A stretch of DNA of 64,000 nt, from assembly GCF_964656455.1 (NCBI RefSeq), contig NC_135714.1:122630131-122694130 (forward strand). Reading direction: 5' to 3'. Positions 52,481-64,000 of the stretch are shown here, one piece after another. The position numbers and the translations under genes were made by a program. Position 1 is the stretch's first letter, and every line of letters begins with the position of its first letter. Source of the stretch: Halichoerus grypus. Lineage: Eukaryota > Chordata > Mammalia > Carnivora > Phocidae. The notes beneath the pieces were generated by a model. That model worked only from the letters and a program-made list of their open reading frames with translations, did not search any database and was not told the DNA's origin.

Positions 52481-55400
52481 TTAACTTGGCCTAATTAATC
52501 ATATAAGTACAGCAATAGTGATTAACCATATAGGTTTTTGTTGTTGTTTTTTTTTAAATCTGCTTTCCTGGAACTTTTCATAAGGAATTTCAGATTGAAC
52601 TTCTAATAGCCTCTCAAGGCTGGGAAGCCAGGCTAAATACTTGCCATCCGACTTCACCCTTAATACCTAGAGGTTTGGGTGAATTCCTCTCTTCTTGGGG
52701 TTCCCAAAATAGCCTGAGTTTCTTGCACCTGCCAGGAAGTGACCTTCTTTACTCCCTGGGAAGGCAGCTGGTACCCCAGTAAGCAAGGTACCAGGTTGAT
52801 TTTTCCAAAGGGTTTCATTGGCTTTATAAAGTCTAGCTTAGTTCCTTAAAGCTGTCTGGTCATATCTGAGTCTATGCATATCTCCCTCAAATAGGACATT
52901 CCGGCCAAAGCCTTGGTAATAAAACCAATGTTTCCAGTTATGGCCTGACATAAGGAGAACAGATTCTTGTTAAACTTATACAAATAAATATGCTGCCATG
53001 AAAACAGAAGAATACTCACTAGGAATTTCTGAATTTGGAAAGATCAGGCAGGGAGAAAAAGGTAATGTTTCATATTTGTTTACAAAGGATTATTTTACCA
53101 GATTTCAGTAAGTCATAGATAGCTTAAGAGGCAAAGTTTCCTTAAATCTGGAAGAGCAAATGTTAGAGAACCAGCAACATTTCCAACAAGAGTCCTATAA
53201 CCATCTGCCTCAATTCATTCAGTCCCATCTCATTAATTCCTGTTCTATTTGATGCAGTTTTCCCATTAGTTCTGGAAATTCTTACTCTATTTAGCTTTAT
53301 GATCTTACGGCTATCAGAGACCTGTATTTGTCATCCTAGGGCATCTGACAAGGAAATTCTGTGGCACACACTTCAATAATTAGAATTGCAGGTGATGACA
53401 TTATACCAGGACATATCAAAACCTCAGGAATTTTATATAATTTCTGGAACAGTTAGCAATCAAGCATATAATACAACCTAAGAAGGTTTATCATCACTTA
53501 CTGGACAACGCTTCCCATGTAATTTGACATACCAAATCAACAAGCCTAATTAGTCAAAAAGGCTTCATTTAGAAGTCGAATTTTGGAAAGTTTGGCAGAA
53601 ATATCAGAAGGCTTTAATAAGACTCTAAAGGCAAGTACAGGGGTTACGTAGTTGTTTCAGCTTTAATCAAAGACCTAATAAAGACAAAACAGACACTTTG
53701 TTTTTCTAGGCAGATTCTATTAAAGATAAGAAAACTCACTTTGTTTATAATTTAGACTAATCTAATAAAACTGTCATTTTAATAGAGAAAAACCAAATTC
53801 CAATTTCATATGGTATACTTCTGATATTAAGACTCGTTCAATCCAAAGGGGAATTTTTAAAAATTATGCAGTCTCTCCTTTTTTCCTCCCTGTCCTCTCC
53901 CATGTCGATGTTGAGACAAGGACGTCCAGGGCACTGCGAGGATCGGGGTTCTTGTGGCGGGTGCTGGGATGTGCAGACCAGAATCCCCAGCAGGAGCGAA
54001 GGGCTCTGGGCTGTAGGAAGGCTGCAGCAGTCCTCACCTCTCCGAGGCCAGCAGGACTGCTCTGACCCAAGACAATGGCCTCGCCAAGGGCGTGCCCTCC
54101 CCCCAGGTGGTCACGTCCAATGACTGTTCAACAGGAGGGTAGAGAAGTCCAGCCCTTTTGTCCCAATTCAGGGTGGTTCTGAAGGGTAATCCAACGTTTG
54201 GAACTCCTCGGAGAGTCAGCTAAGGCTTCTGTTGAGGCACCGCTGCTCACCTTCTGCCTGATCTTGCTGGCTCTCCCTTCTCCTCCCTGGCTGGTGCTCA
54301 CTCCCTGGTTAACTTGTTTACACACTAATCTCCATAATCTTAGTCCCGACCATGCACAAAATTCCTTTCCAAAGATTCTCTTTGCTCAAAAACCTACAAC
54401 TTTCCTTTTATATTCATTCAGATTTTGTCCTAAGTTTTCTCCTTTAATTAAATAACCAGTCTTGTTTTCCTTGCATAGAGTTGTTTCCCTTATTTCCAGT
54501 AATCTTAAAACTTAGCATGAAACTGACTTTCAATAAACACAGGCAGTTCTACAACTAATGCTGACCCCTCTAAAGACCTGTTCATTTTAATTAAACAACC
54601 ATAAATTATCCTTTATATTAAATATTTTCCCAGATCACATAAACTTAAACATCTGGGTTAGTTTTCATTTTTCTGAGTTTTAGAATGCCCAATTCTCACA
54701 AGGGCTGGCCTTTAAACCAATTAAAAAGAGCTCTTTTACAAATTAATTTTAGCAGCACCATCCAGAGGTAGAGAAATTATCCCCCATTTACATCACACAC
54801 GGACACGCGAACAAATACGAAAACAAGATGCAAACAAAATCTTATAGCCTTTGTTTTACTGGTATCTGTGGAGAACACATTAAAAGCCTAATTTTCAAAT
54901 ATCTCCCTTTTACAAATCTAATTACAAGACAGAATTAGGATTTATGGATCTGTTAGTCATTTTTCTCCAGAGTCTAATGAATACTGTGGCCAAGCAGTGT
55001 AGCAACAAGAACAACAAAGACCATCTTATTTCTTTTCATAGGTTCATAACTCAACATTCCCTCATTCCCTGGTTTGGGGAGGATAGAGCCCAAAGGGCTG
55101 CATTCAGGGATCAAATGGTCATTTCCCATTTTCCAGTTAGAACATGACTGGTTTTATCAGAAGATATGGAAAGCTGCAGGGACAAGCTAACCAAATGAAG
55201 CCCGGAGGACCTCTGTGAGCCTTGACTCCTCCCCAGAAGTCCCGGCTTCACTAATGAACCAAGCAGCTTCCTGGTCACCCCTTTCCCATCAAGCAAGAAA
55301 AAAGGAGGCTAAGAGAGCCAAACCAAACAGGCAGAAGAAATCAGGGGCTGTTGCACACGAAGTACTCACCAACACAAGTTTGTCCACACTGAAACCCCAA

Positions 55401-55723
55401 CTTGCTGCCAGACTAAAGGCTGAAAGTTGGCGGCACCCAGGAGGGGTGGGCGGGCTAGGACGAAGAGCCTACGCAGCTGTTCGGACCTCGCCACTGGACT
55501 CCCATTACCAGCTGGGGGCCGGCCCAACCTGGGCAAAAACTCCCCACTGGCTCTTCAACTTTGTAACCAAACCCACGTCCTTCTGCCTCATGCACAGCAG
55601 AGCCAACCACTGAGCCGTCAAGGGTGAGGCAAACATAAGGCTTATCCGAGAGGCAGCCAAAGGAGGAGACCGGAGGACAAGCCTCCAATCCACTTCCTGG
55701 AAGGAAGAGAGTCAGGGACATTT
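52481..55723. other. No gene seen; possible further retroviral remnant
   Basis: I find no SINE here and no long open frame I trust. It flanks the pol fragment on its upstream side, so gag, pro or LTR remnants could be present. The GC-rich stretch 55200-55720 might be an LTR or leader, but I could not identify paired LTRs or a primer-binding site. Confidence 0.3.
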
Positions 55724-55736
55724 AAAGGCAAAAAGG

Positions 55737-56430
55737 AACCTCCATACTGTTTTCCAGAGTGGCTGTACCAACTTGCATTCCCACCAACAGTGTAAGAGTG
55801 TTCCCCTTTCTCCACAACCTCTCCAACATTTGTTGTTTCTTGCCTTGTCAATTTTTGCCATTCTAACTGGTGTAAGGTGGTATCCCAATGTGGTTTTGAT
55901 TTGAATTTCCCTGATGGCTAATGATGATGGACATTTTTTCATGTGTCTGTTAGCCATTCGTATGTCTTCTTTGGAGAAGTGTTTGTTCATGTCTTCTGCC
56001 CATTTTTTGACTTGATTATTTGTGTTTTGGGTATTGAGTTTGAAAAGTTCTTTATAGATCTTGGATACCAGCCCTTTATCTGTAGTGTCATTTGCAAATA
56101 GCTTCTCCCATTCTGACGGTTTCTTTTGATGTGCAGAAGCTTTTTATCTTGATGAAGTCTGCAAAGTTCATTTTCGCTTTTGTTTCACTTGCCTTTGGAG
56201 ACGTGTCTTGAAAGAAGTTGCTGTGGCCAGTGTCGAAGACGTTACTGCCTATGTTCTTCTCTAGGATTTCGATGGATTCCTGTCTCACACTGAGGTCTTT
56301 CATCCATTTAGAGTTTACCTTTGCGTATGGTGTAAGAGAAAGGTCGAGTTTCATTCTTCTGTATATAGCTGTCCAATTTTCCCAGCACCATTTATTGAAG
56401 AGACTGTCTTTTTTCCATTGGATATTTTAG
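55737..56430 (-). mobile_element. Inverted 5' part of a twin-primed L1 (ORF2 segment)
   Basis: The minus strand encodes ORF2 C-terminal sequence ([30 protein letters not shown]) and upstream ORF2 (SKWMKDLSVRQESIEIL). It abuts a sense-strand L1 tail at 56431. See the paired feature. Confidence 0.85.
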
Positions 56431-56832
56431 CCATCAGAAAGGACGAATACCCACCATTTGCATCGACATGGATGGAACTGGAGGAGATTATGCTAAGTGA
56501 AATAAGTCAAGCAGAGAAAGACAATTATATGGTTTCACTTATATGTGGAACATAAGGAATAGCATGGAGGACATTAGGAGAAGGAAGGGAAAAATGAAGG
56601 GGGGATATCAGAGGGAGAGATGAACCATGAGAGGCTATGGACTCTGAGAAACAAACTGAGGGTTCTAGAGGGGAGGGGGGTGGGGGGATGGGTTAGCCCG
56701 GTGATGGTATTAAGGAGGGCACGTACTGCATGGAGCACTGGGTGTTATACACAAACAATGAATGGTGGATCACCACATCAAAAACTAATGATGTACTGTA
56801 TGGTGACTAACATAACATAATAAAATTAAAAA
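56431..56832 (+). mobile_element. Sense 3' part of the same twin-primed L1
   Basis: L1 ORF2 end and 3' UTR in plus orientation, ending TAATAAAATTAAAAAAAA. The flanks 55724-55736 (AAAGGCAAAAAGG) and 56833-56845 (AAAGGTGAAAAGG) look like a slightly diverged target-site duplication. Together with the inverted half and roughly 230 bp missing at the junction, this is the twin-priming pattern. Confidence 0.85.
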
Positions 56833-57099
56833 AAAGGTGAAAAGGAAAAGAAGTCTGAGTAAAAAGCTGCAGCTGTGCTTAGTAGGCCCATTAGCCCTTT
56901 GGTTACCCGCGTCAAGCTCACCATATTAAAGCACTTTGGCCCATACATTTCAGTTGAATCAATGCAAGCCTCAGTGTCCTCAGCATCCGGGATTCTTTGT
57001 ACCGTGCATACCTACCAGCAACGTAGATCTGCTCATCTGCTCGTCACTGGTGCCTGAGCGCATGCTCTGCTTTATCCGGCACACTGTGCATGTGTAGAA

Positions 57100-57180
57100 T
57101 TTGGGAGTGAGATGATGTGGGTTCAAGTCTTAACTCTGCCCCTGTTGCCTGAGTAACTCCGGGTGTTTTTATTTTGATTG
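57100..57180 (+). repeat. Possible MIR core fragment
   Basis: GTGGGTTCAAGTCTTAACTC, TGCCCCTG and GAGTAACTCCGGGTG resemble the MIR core. Short and diverged. Confidence 0.4.
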
Positions 57181-58005
57181 TGCGGTGTTTGTAAATACTT
57201 CACATGAGATTAAGGATTAAATGAGAAAATGATTTAAAAAAAAAAGCATTTTGTCAACTTCAAATAAGGCAACTAGTGGATAGTGGTATCTAAGCTCATT
57301 TGGAATTTAATTCTGGAGCAGCCTCACTAACGAACCAGTTTGGCTGGGGATCACCCGCCCTCAGGCTTTCTCCAAGCCTTGCATGGGTCGTCTGTTCTCA
57401 GTCCCAGAGTCTGGCATGCCGCTGTGCCCCGTCCCAGCAGAGACTCTCCCAAGCATACCTGGCCATCACCACGCTCAGCCAACAGTTCGGGAGTGTCATA
57501 GGAACTACTGATTTCCCAGAGGCAGGACTCTAGGTTGGGGTTCTCCTCCCAGCGAATGCAATTATTATACCTTTGGTTTTATGGTGATGCTTACCATCTG
57601 TGTTTGGCCTCATCACAGTTATTTTGATCAGATTGGGGTCATCAGGCCCCATCAGGCCCTGTATATTGAATCTTGGCTGAGGCAGTTTCAGCCCCTCCTG
57701 GGCCAAGCAGACGAGGCTGGCTGAGGCCTGGGGAAACGGATGCTAATGAAGACCTAAGGGACTGGCCAGGCCAGGGTTCATAGGAATAAGGAAGGAGATG
57801 GTATTTACAATTTTTCAGGCGCCTCCTAAGTACTAATGTACATACATCATCGCATTTATTCCCAACAATCTTACAAAGGACATCATTGTGCAGATGAGAA
57901 AATGGAGTCACTGACACAATTTTGTCTTTGTAAATTATTGACTTCTGTATTACAAGGGAAAAAAGCTTGGAAGACATTGACTAGTAATAATAATCCTTAA
58001 ATGTA

Positions 58006-58123
58006 TTTTTTTTTAAAGTTTATTTACTTATTTTTAAGAAATCTCTACACCCACTGTGGGGCTTGAACTCACAACCCCAGATCAAGAGTCGCATGCTTTT
58101 CCGACTGAGCCAACTAGGCACCC
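58006..58123 (-). mobile_element. Short old tRNA SINE, antisense
   Basis: TTTTTTTTTAAAGTTTATTT, GGGGCTTGAACTCACAACCC, GAGCCAACTAGGCACCC, flanked by TTAAATGTATTTTT and TTTAATGTATTTTT. Confidence 0.88.
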
Positions 58124-59064
58124 GTCTTTTAATGTATTTTTGTCAAATAATTCCATGTCCAAAGAGGCCTGATTTCTTGTTTCAACAAGATGCAAACCTG
58201 TGGAACACTTTCCTCAATGGAGGCACTCAGCTGACCCTCTGACGGCTTTCTTCTAGTCCTTGAAGGATAGGATTGTGGACATAAAAAATCATAGATACTC
58301 ATGCACACAAATACATGCTTGGTGAAATTATTTCCTATTCGTTGATTTTTATGTAAAACACAACAGAGCAGATTCAGAATGACTTGAGAAAAGAAAGCGG
58401 AGGAAGAAAGGATTACTTATTGCCTACAATGGCCAGCCAGCCAGCTGGAGATTGCTGAGGGGTGGGGAGGGAGTCTGGACCCAGTGAAAACAATGATTAT
58501 TAGGGCTAAAAATTGTGACATAGAGATTGCATTGATATGAGGTTCGGGTAGTTTGTAGAGGCTTCCTCCTCATGCAGAGTCCCACCCACCCGGCCCCGAC
58601 CTGGACCCTTTATACACACAATTGCACGAGTGGGGTGTTCTGTTTCAGAGAAAGCTGCTGTCCACTTCACACACTGAGATTAGGCATGCATTCTGTGGGC
58701 TGGAGAAGGCTCTCCCTTTGCTTTAACATTCCTTTTATGAGTATAAAATCTGTAAATTTCAAGATTCTCCTCAGTTAATGTATTTCTAGTAGCGTTGTAT
58801 CTTTTTGAGTTAAGCAATTCAGTTATAGATACCTCTACAATTGAAATCAATACCTTTGTCTGTACATAGTATGTGTAACATATATAATGTATTTTATTAA
58901 GTAGACATTGGAAATGTGTTGATCCTGACACTGTAAGGGCAATACCGATAACCTTTAAAAATTATTGTCTAGGAGATGCTTATAGATCTTACAGTACTTA
59001 GGGACATCATTACATCTGGTTTTTGTTTCTGTGCAGTCCAGTATTGAGGGACAGGCTGAGCTGG

Positions 59065-59285
59065 GAAGAACTCTAGCTCTAGAATCAGACTGAGTTGCAA
59101 TCTTGACTCTCTAGATGACTTCGGACAAACCGTCCAACCTCTCAGAACCTCAGTCTCATTACCTGTAAAATGGTTCTTTCGCCTGAAGGTAATAATACAT
59201 ACCAAATAGGAATGCTGTAAGATTAAATGAAAAAAATGTGTGTAAAGCATTAACAAGGTTCCTGGCCAATGGTCCACTCAAAATA
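59065..59285 (+). repeat. MIR element
   Basis: Shows TCTAGAATCAGACTGAGTTG, CTCAGTCTCATTACCTGTAA, AATGGTTC and GTGTGTAAAGCATTAACAAG, an almost full-length MIR in plus orientation. Confidence 0.65.
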
Positions 59286-59378
59286 AACGAGAGGGCCTAT
59301 CATACAGCCCTGCTAATGTGGACATATGTGTTGGACTCGAACTTAGAAAACTTATAACACCTTGGAAAGTTTAAATTT

Positions 59379-60365
59379 TTTTTTTTATTATTGAAGTATA
59401 GCTGACATACAATATTCTATTAGTTTCAGGTGCACAACATCATGATTCAGCAATTCTATATACTTTACATTGCTCACCATGTAAGTAGTTAGCGTCTGTC
59501 ACCATACAACATTATTATAATATTATTGACTATATTCCCTATGCTGTACTTTTCATCTCTGTGACTTACTTATGTTATAACTGAAAGTTTGTACCTCTTA
59601 AAACCCTTCACCTATTTCACCCATCCCCCCACTCCCTTCCCTCTGGCAACCACCAGTTTGTTCTTTGTATTTATGAGTCTATTTCTATTTTTTATTTGCT
59701 TTGTTTTTTAGATTCCACATATAAGTGAAATCATGTGGCATTTATCTTTCTCTGTCTGAATTATTTCACTTAGCATAATGCCCTGTAGGTTCATCCATGT
59801 TGCTGTAAATGGCATGATCCCGTTCTTTTTTATGGCTGACTAATATTCCACTGTATGTGGAATTTTTTTTTAAGAATTTATTTATTTTTATTTATTTTTA
59901 AAGATTTTATTTATTTGAGAGCGAGCGAGCGAGAGAGAGCAAGAGAATGAGCGCGAGCCGGGGAGAGGAAGAGGGAGGGGGAGAGGGAGGGGGAGGAGAA
60001 GATTCCTCACTGAACAGGGAACCTGATGCTGGGCTCGATCCCAGGACCCCGAGATCATGACCTGAGCCAAAGGCAGACGCTTAACTGACTGAGCCACCCA
60101 GACATCCATGGAGTCCTCTTTATCCATTTGTCCATGGATGGACACTTAGGTTGCTTCCATTTCTTGGCTATTGTAAATAATGCTGCAATGAATATAGGGA
60201 TGCATATATCTTTGAATCAGTGTTTTCATTTCCTTTGGGTAAATACCCAGTGGTGGAATTATTGGATTGTATGGCATTTCTATTTTTAATTTTTTGAGGA
60301 ACCTCCATACTATTTTCCACAGTGGCTGCACCAATTTATATCCAAACTAACAGTGCATGAGGGTT
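59379..60365 (-). mobile_element. Old L1 fragment, split by a SINE
   Basis: Sequence at 59379-59870 resembles an L1 3' region read in reverse (ACATATAAGTGAAATCATG, TTATTTCACTTAGCATAATG). It resumes at 60108-60365 with ORF2-derived sequence (TTGGCTATTGTAAATAATGC, GGGTAAATACCCAGTGG). A SINE at about 59871-60107 interrupts it. Confidence 0.85.
59871..60107 (-). mobile_element. tRNA-Lys SINE, antisense, inside an L1
   Basis: TTTTTAAAGATTTTATTTAT, a GAGCGAGCGAGC tract, AGATCATGACCTGAGCCAAA, GAGCCACCCAGACATCC. Confidence 0.92.
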
Positions 60366-63072
60366 TCTTTTTTGGAAAGTTTAAAAAAAAAATCCATTTA
60401 TCTTCCATTTGTCTCATTACAGTACAGAAAAAAATGCAAAATGGGTGTAAAAACAATCCCTGCCCCCAAATCTGGTTTATTGTGCTCTTAGATATTTTAC
60501 ATATATCGGAAATCATGTTATTTCAGTGGTAAAGAATGAATGTGACAGGGACCAACTTCCGCAGGTTTCAAGCAGTTCTAATTTTCTCTTTTCATTCTGC
60601 AGCCGAGGAATTTCCCATTGGGCTACTACCAGTGCCCATCTTTGTTTACGATGACAACTGGACTCAGAAGCGCAAGCCCCCATCAGCAGCGGTAGTGACA
60701 GCTCGAGCTGCGCACTGTAGCCTTGAGCTGGCTTGGACGTAGATGGGGTCAAGTGTGATTGATTTCGTGTCGGTGAAGAAAGTGTGGCATCCGATTCCTG
60801 CGGTCCCCGTCGCTGGTGCTGGGAGCTGCGGCCAGCCGGCCACACAAGGTCAGGGTGTCATTAATGCTCTCGGCTGAGCAGATGGCTCTTGTCTTCTCGT
60901 AATTGGAAGATTTGGGCTGAAAATGAGATTTAAAAAATGGCAGAAAAAGATGCATTCTTTTAGGTTATGTCTGTGTGGATTAAATGTTTTTACAGACAGT
61001 AGCTCTGATCGCAAAAAGGCCACATACATGTTACGCTGGGGAGCTGAGCAAGAAGCTGAAATGACAAAACACTTTAAAATTTGTGGCTTGTCTCAGTAAG
61101 GAAAATTTTCTATTTTCATCCGTACTGTATTTGTTTTCATTAAAATGTTTCAAATACATATCACGAATGCTTGAGGGAGATGCATCAAATTTCACATTAC
61201 GATCTGGTTTGGCACGCCCTGGCACCCAGGCAGATACCCATCGGGAAGCACCCACCCTCCAATTTGAGAAGAATCGGTATCTATTTACAGACTGAAACGC
61301 CGCATCAAGGTTTTAAAGTAATTCGAGCCTTAAAGGATTTCCGATTGTAGAGAAGTAAGAGTCAGCTAAAAGAGGAGGCTCACAGATTTTTGTCTACGTG
61401 ATAGCTGTGGATTTGTTAGCTCGGAGGGCAAGTGACTGTCCTGAGGGCTGACGTGTGCTGGGATGAGCAGAGCCCTGGAAAATGTGTCCTACGGTCCTAC
61501 ACACTAGTGGGAAGCCAGGAGAGGTCTGTTTTTGTTTTTGGTGGCAGATGTGTCATCGTCGATGAGAAGAGACATCACTTGGGGCACGGCTGGAGAGGTA
61601 ACATGTGTGACGCTATTGTTTCTTTCAATGTACACGATAGCTTTGGCCATCTGACATAGAGATATACAAACGTCATTTCCAAAACAGCCAAATGGGCCAC
61701 ATGTGGTCCCAGTGTATTTGCCATATTTGTTGTTAGATTATCTCAGTGTTCCGCTCTGGGATGTTTACTGACACTCCTGAAGTGACTGTACCGAAGAAAC
61801 TGTAGTTCTTATTTTATTGCATTCATTGTCCCTTTGTCCTTCAGATTTGGATGTAGAACACCCACCCGGGGATGATGAACTGAGCTTCCTCAGACTCGGA
61901 GGCCCGTAAGTCCTGTCGAGGCTGTCCATTCAGTTCACCTGTGAGCTGGTTATCGTCTCGGTCTGTCTCCCCCAAATGCACTGTCCCTGCTTCTCTGGTG
62001 CCTGAGGAGATGAGTCCAGTGGACCATGGCAACTAGGCTCCCTTTCCCTCTGGCCTCCTGTTGGATCTGCCTGATGGGAAGTGCCCGCAGGAGAGCAGGG
62101 TGTAGGAGCAGAGAGCTTAGGAGACTGATTCCCTGGCTCGCCCTGCATATACGGCTCCTTTGGTTGGTTCCTCTCTCCATAGGGTTTCAGCTACTCTCCT
62201 TTCGAGGCTCTGGTCGCCGCTCTGTGCTTTCCCCTCAGGCCTCATGGTGGTGATGACTCCTAGTTGTCCCTGGTCCCTCAGTGCTTCTGCACCCCTTTTG
62301 GTTCCCTTAATCCTGCCCACACCTCTGCAACATTCCCCTCATTGAACACCCTCCAGTTAAATACTTTTGAGTGTGCCATGACTTGCCTGCTGGGACCTTG
62401 ACCCAATAAAAATTCCTTTAGGAAGAAGAGCACTTTAGTCATATACTTGGGTCATCAATTTATTTGCTCATTTACTTGTAATCTTGAAACACAATCCTAT
62501 GTGCCACGTGTGGTGTCCGGTGCTGGACATAAAGAGTAATATGACACAGCCTCGACCTTTCTTTTACTGAAGGTGTTTTTAGGAATGTCAAATGCATAAT
62601 CTGCATTCAGTCATTTATGCGGGTGCTTAGTGCTACTCACAGTCAGGAAATGAGGCATAATGTACAACACCCCAGTCTCGTTTCCTTATGGAACACTATC
62701 ACATCCACAGTGCTTACCTCTTATAGAAGCAAACTGGTTTGTTTTTTTTTTCTCATTCTTCCTAACATTTACCAAACAAATAGATCATACTAAGAACAGT
62801 AAGCAAACTGCTCAATTTCTGGAAAGATGGTTGAGTAGTTCTGGTTAATTAAACTTTTTGGTTAGTAGAGAGTCACTGCATGAATCACCAATTTTTAGGG
62901 AAGTACAATAAAATATTCTTTTTTTTTTTTACAATAAAATATTCTTAACACAAAATTATGGTAGACTTCTTTGGGGGTTGTAATTTTGAACTCAAATTCC
63001 TAGTTTAACATTATAAATGTGGGGGTGGGGTAGAAGAGGCAAGCTTTTGTGATGATTTCTGACTGCCTATCA
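60366..63072. other. Unique, more GC-rich tract without a called gene
   Basis: No SINE or L1 is recognised over about 2.7 kb. It contains two exon-like segments with splice-like borders (60603-60691 and 61845-61905), discussed as findings, but no connected reading frame. Confidence 0.4.
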
Positions 63073-63271
63073 TTTTTTTTTTAAAGATTTTATTTATTTA
63101 TTTGACAGAGAGAGACACAGCAAGAGAGGGAACACAAGCAGGGGGAGCGGGAAAGGGAGAAGCAGGCTCCCCGCTGAGCAGGGAGCCTCATGTGGGACTC
63201 GATCCCAGGACCCTGGGATCATGACCTGAGCCGAAGGCAGACGCTTAACCACTGAGCCACCCAGGTGCCCC
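63073..63271 (-). mobile_element. tRNA-Lys SINE, antisense
   Basis: TTTTTTTTTAAAGATTTTAT to GAGCCACCCAGGTGCCCC, flanked by GCCTATCATTTTTTT and CCTATCATTTTTTTA. Confidence 0.95.
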
Positions 63272-64000
63272 CTATCATTTTTTTAAAATTGATATTCCAT
63301 TGTAGAGTCAAAGAACAAGGCTTTGTACCAAGTCCAGCAATTTGTGTTTGCTCTCAACTGGATCCAGTTGACATATCATAGTGTCAAGATATGCCACCAT
63401 ACTAAGAATGGAAGGATCTGAGGCACTGGTCCTTCAAATGACAACATGAACCTCAGGTCAAGAGAGACTGGTGAATGAGTAAAGAGAAAGGAAAACAGCT
63501 GCATATATGTCCCCTGCTCTGAAAATATCCTTTCAAGGCTATGAAGATCACTTGCCCTTCATCTGAGCATTATGAATTTGACTTACAGAGGGATACAAGT
63601 GTAGAAGTCTGAAATCAGTATCACCGGGACAAAGTCTAGATGATGGCAGGGCTCACTTCTCCCAGGGGCTCTAGAGGGGGATCCACTTCTGGCCTCTCCC
63701 AGCTCGGGTGGCTGCCGGCCTCCCTTGGCTTGTGGCCCCATTACCCAATCTTTTCTCTTCTATGTGTGCTCTCCATCAACTCTCTCTTACGAGGATGCTT
63801 GTGATTATGGTGAGTTAGGGCCCACCCTGGAGAGTCTTCCCATCTCAAGATCCTTAATTTAATTTCATGTGCCAAGATCCTTTCTCCAGGTAAGTGAAAT
63901 TCATACATTCTAGGAAGACCTGAATTCTTTGGAGGCCATTTTCAGCCTACTACACCTGTCAAACTCTGTTTTGTTTCCTTGTCTCTACCTCATCATATTT
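63272..64000. other. No gene seen at the window end
   Basis: Unique sequence after the last SINE; no domain, splice pair or repeat recognised. Confidence 0.4.

Larger units (their letters stand above)
56846..59064. other. No gene seen
   Basis: Unique sequence with a MIR-like piece (57100-57180) and a short SINE (58006-58123). The frames at 57300-57533 and 57642-57977 lack domains and splice support. Confidence 0.45.

Noticed and set aside
55200..55720. GC-rich segment as a retroviral LTR or CpG-island promoter
   Set aside because: I could not find a matching second LTR, primer-binding site or clear core promoter, so the call is not supported.

Overview
The window is nuclear DNA from a carnivoran mammal, most likely an arctoid such as a bear, seal or mustelid. 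The main clue is about 36 copies of a tRNA-Lys-derived SINE. Their heads (GCGCCTGGGTGGCTCAG) and their CT-rich, AATAAA-ending tails match the arctoid type rather than the dog or cat subfamilies. This is recognition from memory, not a database search. Genes are intron-rich and AT-rich, with GT-AG splice sites and AATAAA poly(A) signals.

Positions 1-36530 hold most of SMARCA5 (SNF2H, the ISWI chromatin-remodelling ATPase) on the plus strand. Twenty-two coding exons run from 4474 to the stop at 35328-35330. They join in frame into 968 codons plus stop, corresponding to residues 85-1052 of the usual 1052-residue protein. The first two exons lie upstream of the window, so 1-4473 is intron. Introns carry many SINEs, old L1 tails, MIR and DNA-transposon fragments. 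The 3' UTR ends near two AATAAA signals at 36486-36509.

Positions 36530-43590 are intergenic: SINEs, a Tigger1 DNA transposon (38843-40806) bounded by TA, and an L1 insertion (41692-42750) bounded by a perfect 14-bp target-site duplication.

Positions 43593 to about 48440 hold, on the minus strand, five exon-like blocks whose translations match the C-terminal end of the FRAS1/FREM family. The tail-to-tail position beside SMARCA5 identifies them as FREM3. They carry in-frame stops and frameshifts, so FREM3 looks like a decayed pseudogene here. This is the most interesting observation in the window.

Positions 48441-64000 have no gene I can support. They hold a broken class I endogenous retrovirus pol segment (about 50870-52480, minus), a DNA-transposon fragment (50676-50852), an L1 with a twin-priming inversion (55737-56832), an old L1 split by a SINE (59379-60365), MIR copies, and a more GC-rich unique tract (60480-62400) with two weak exon-like segments.

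I found no CRISPR array, operon, rRNA, functional tRNA gene or new multi-gene system. Apart from SMARCA5 and the FREM3 remnant, most recognisable content is transposon-derived.
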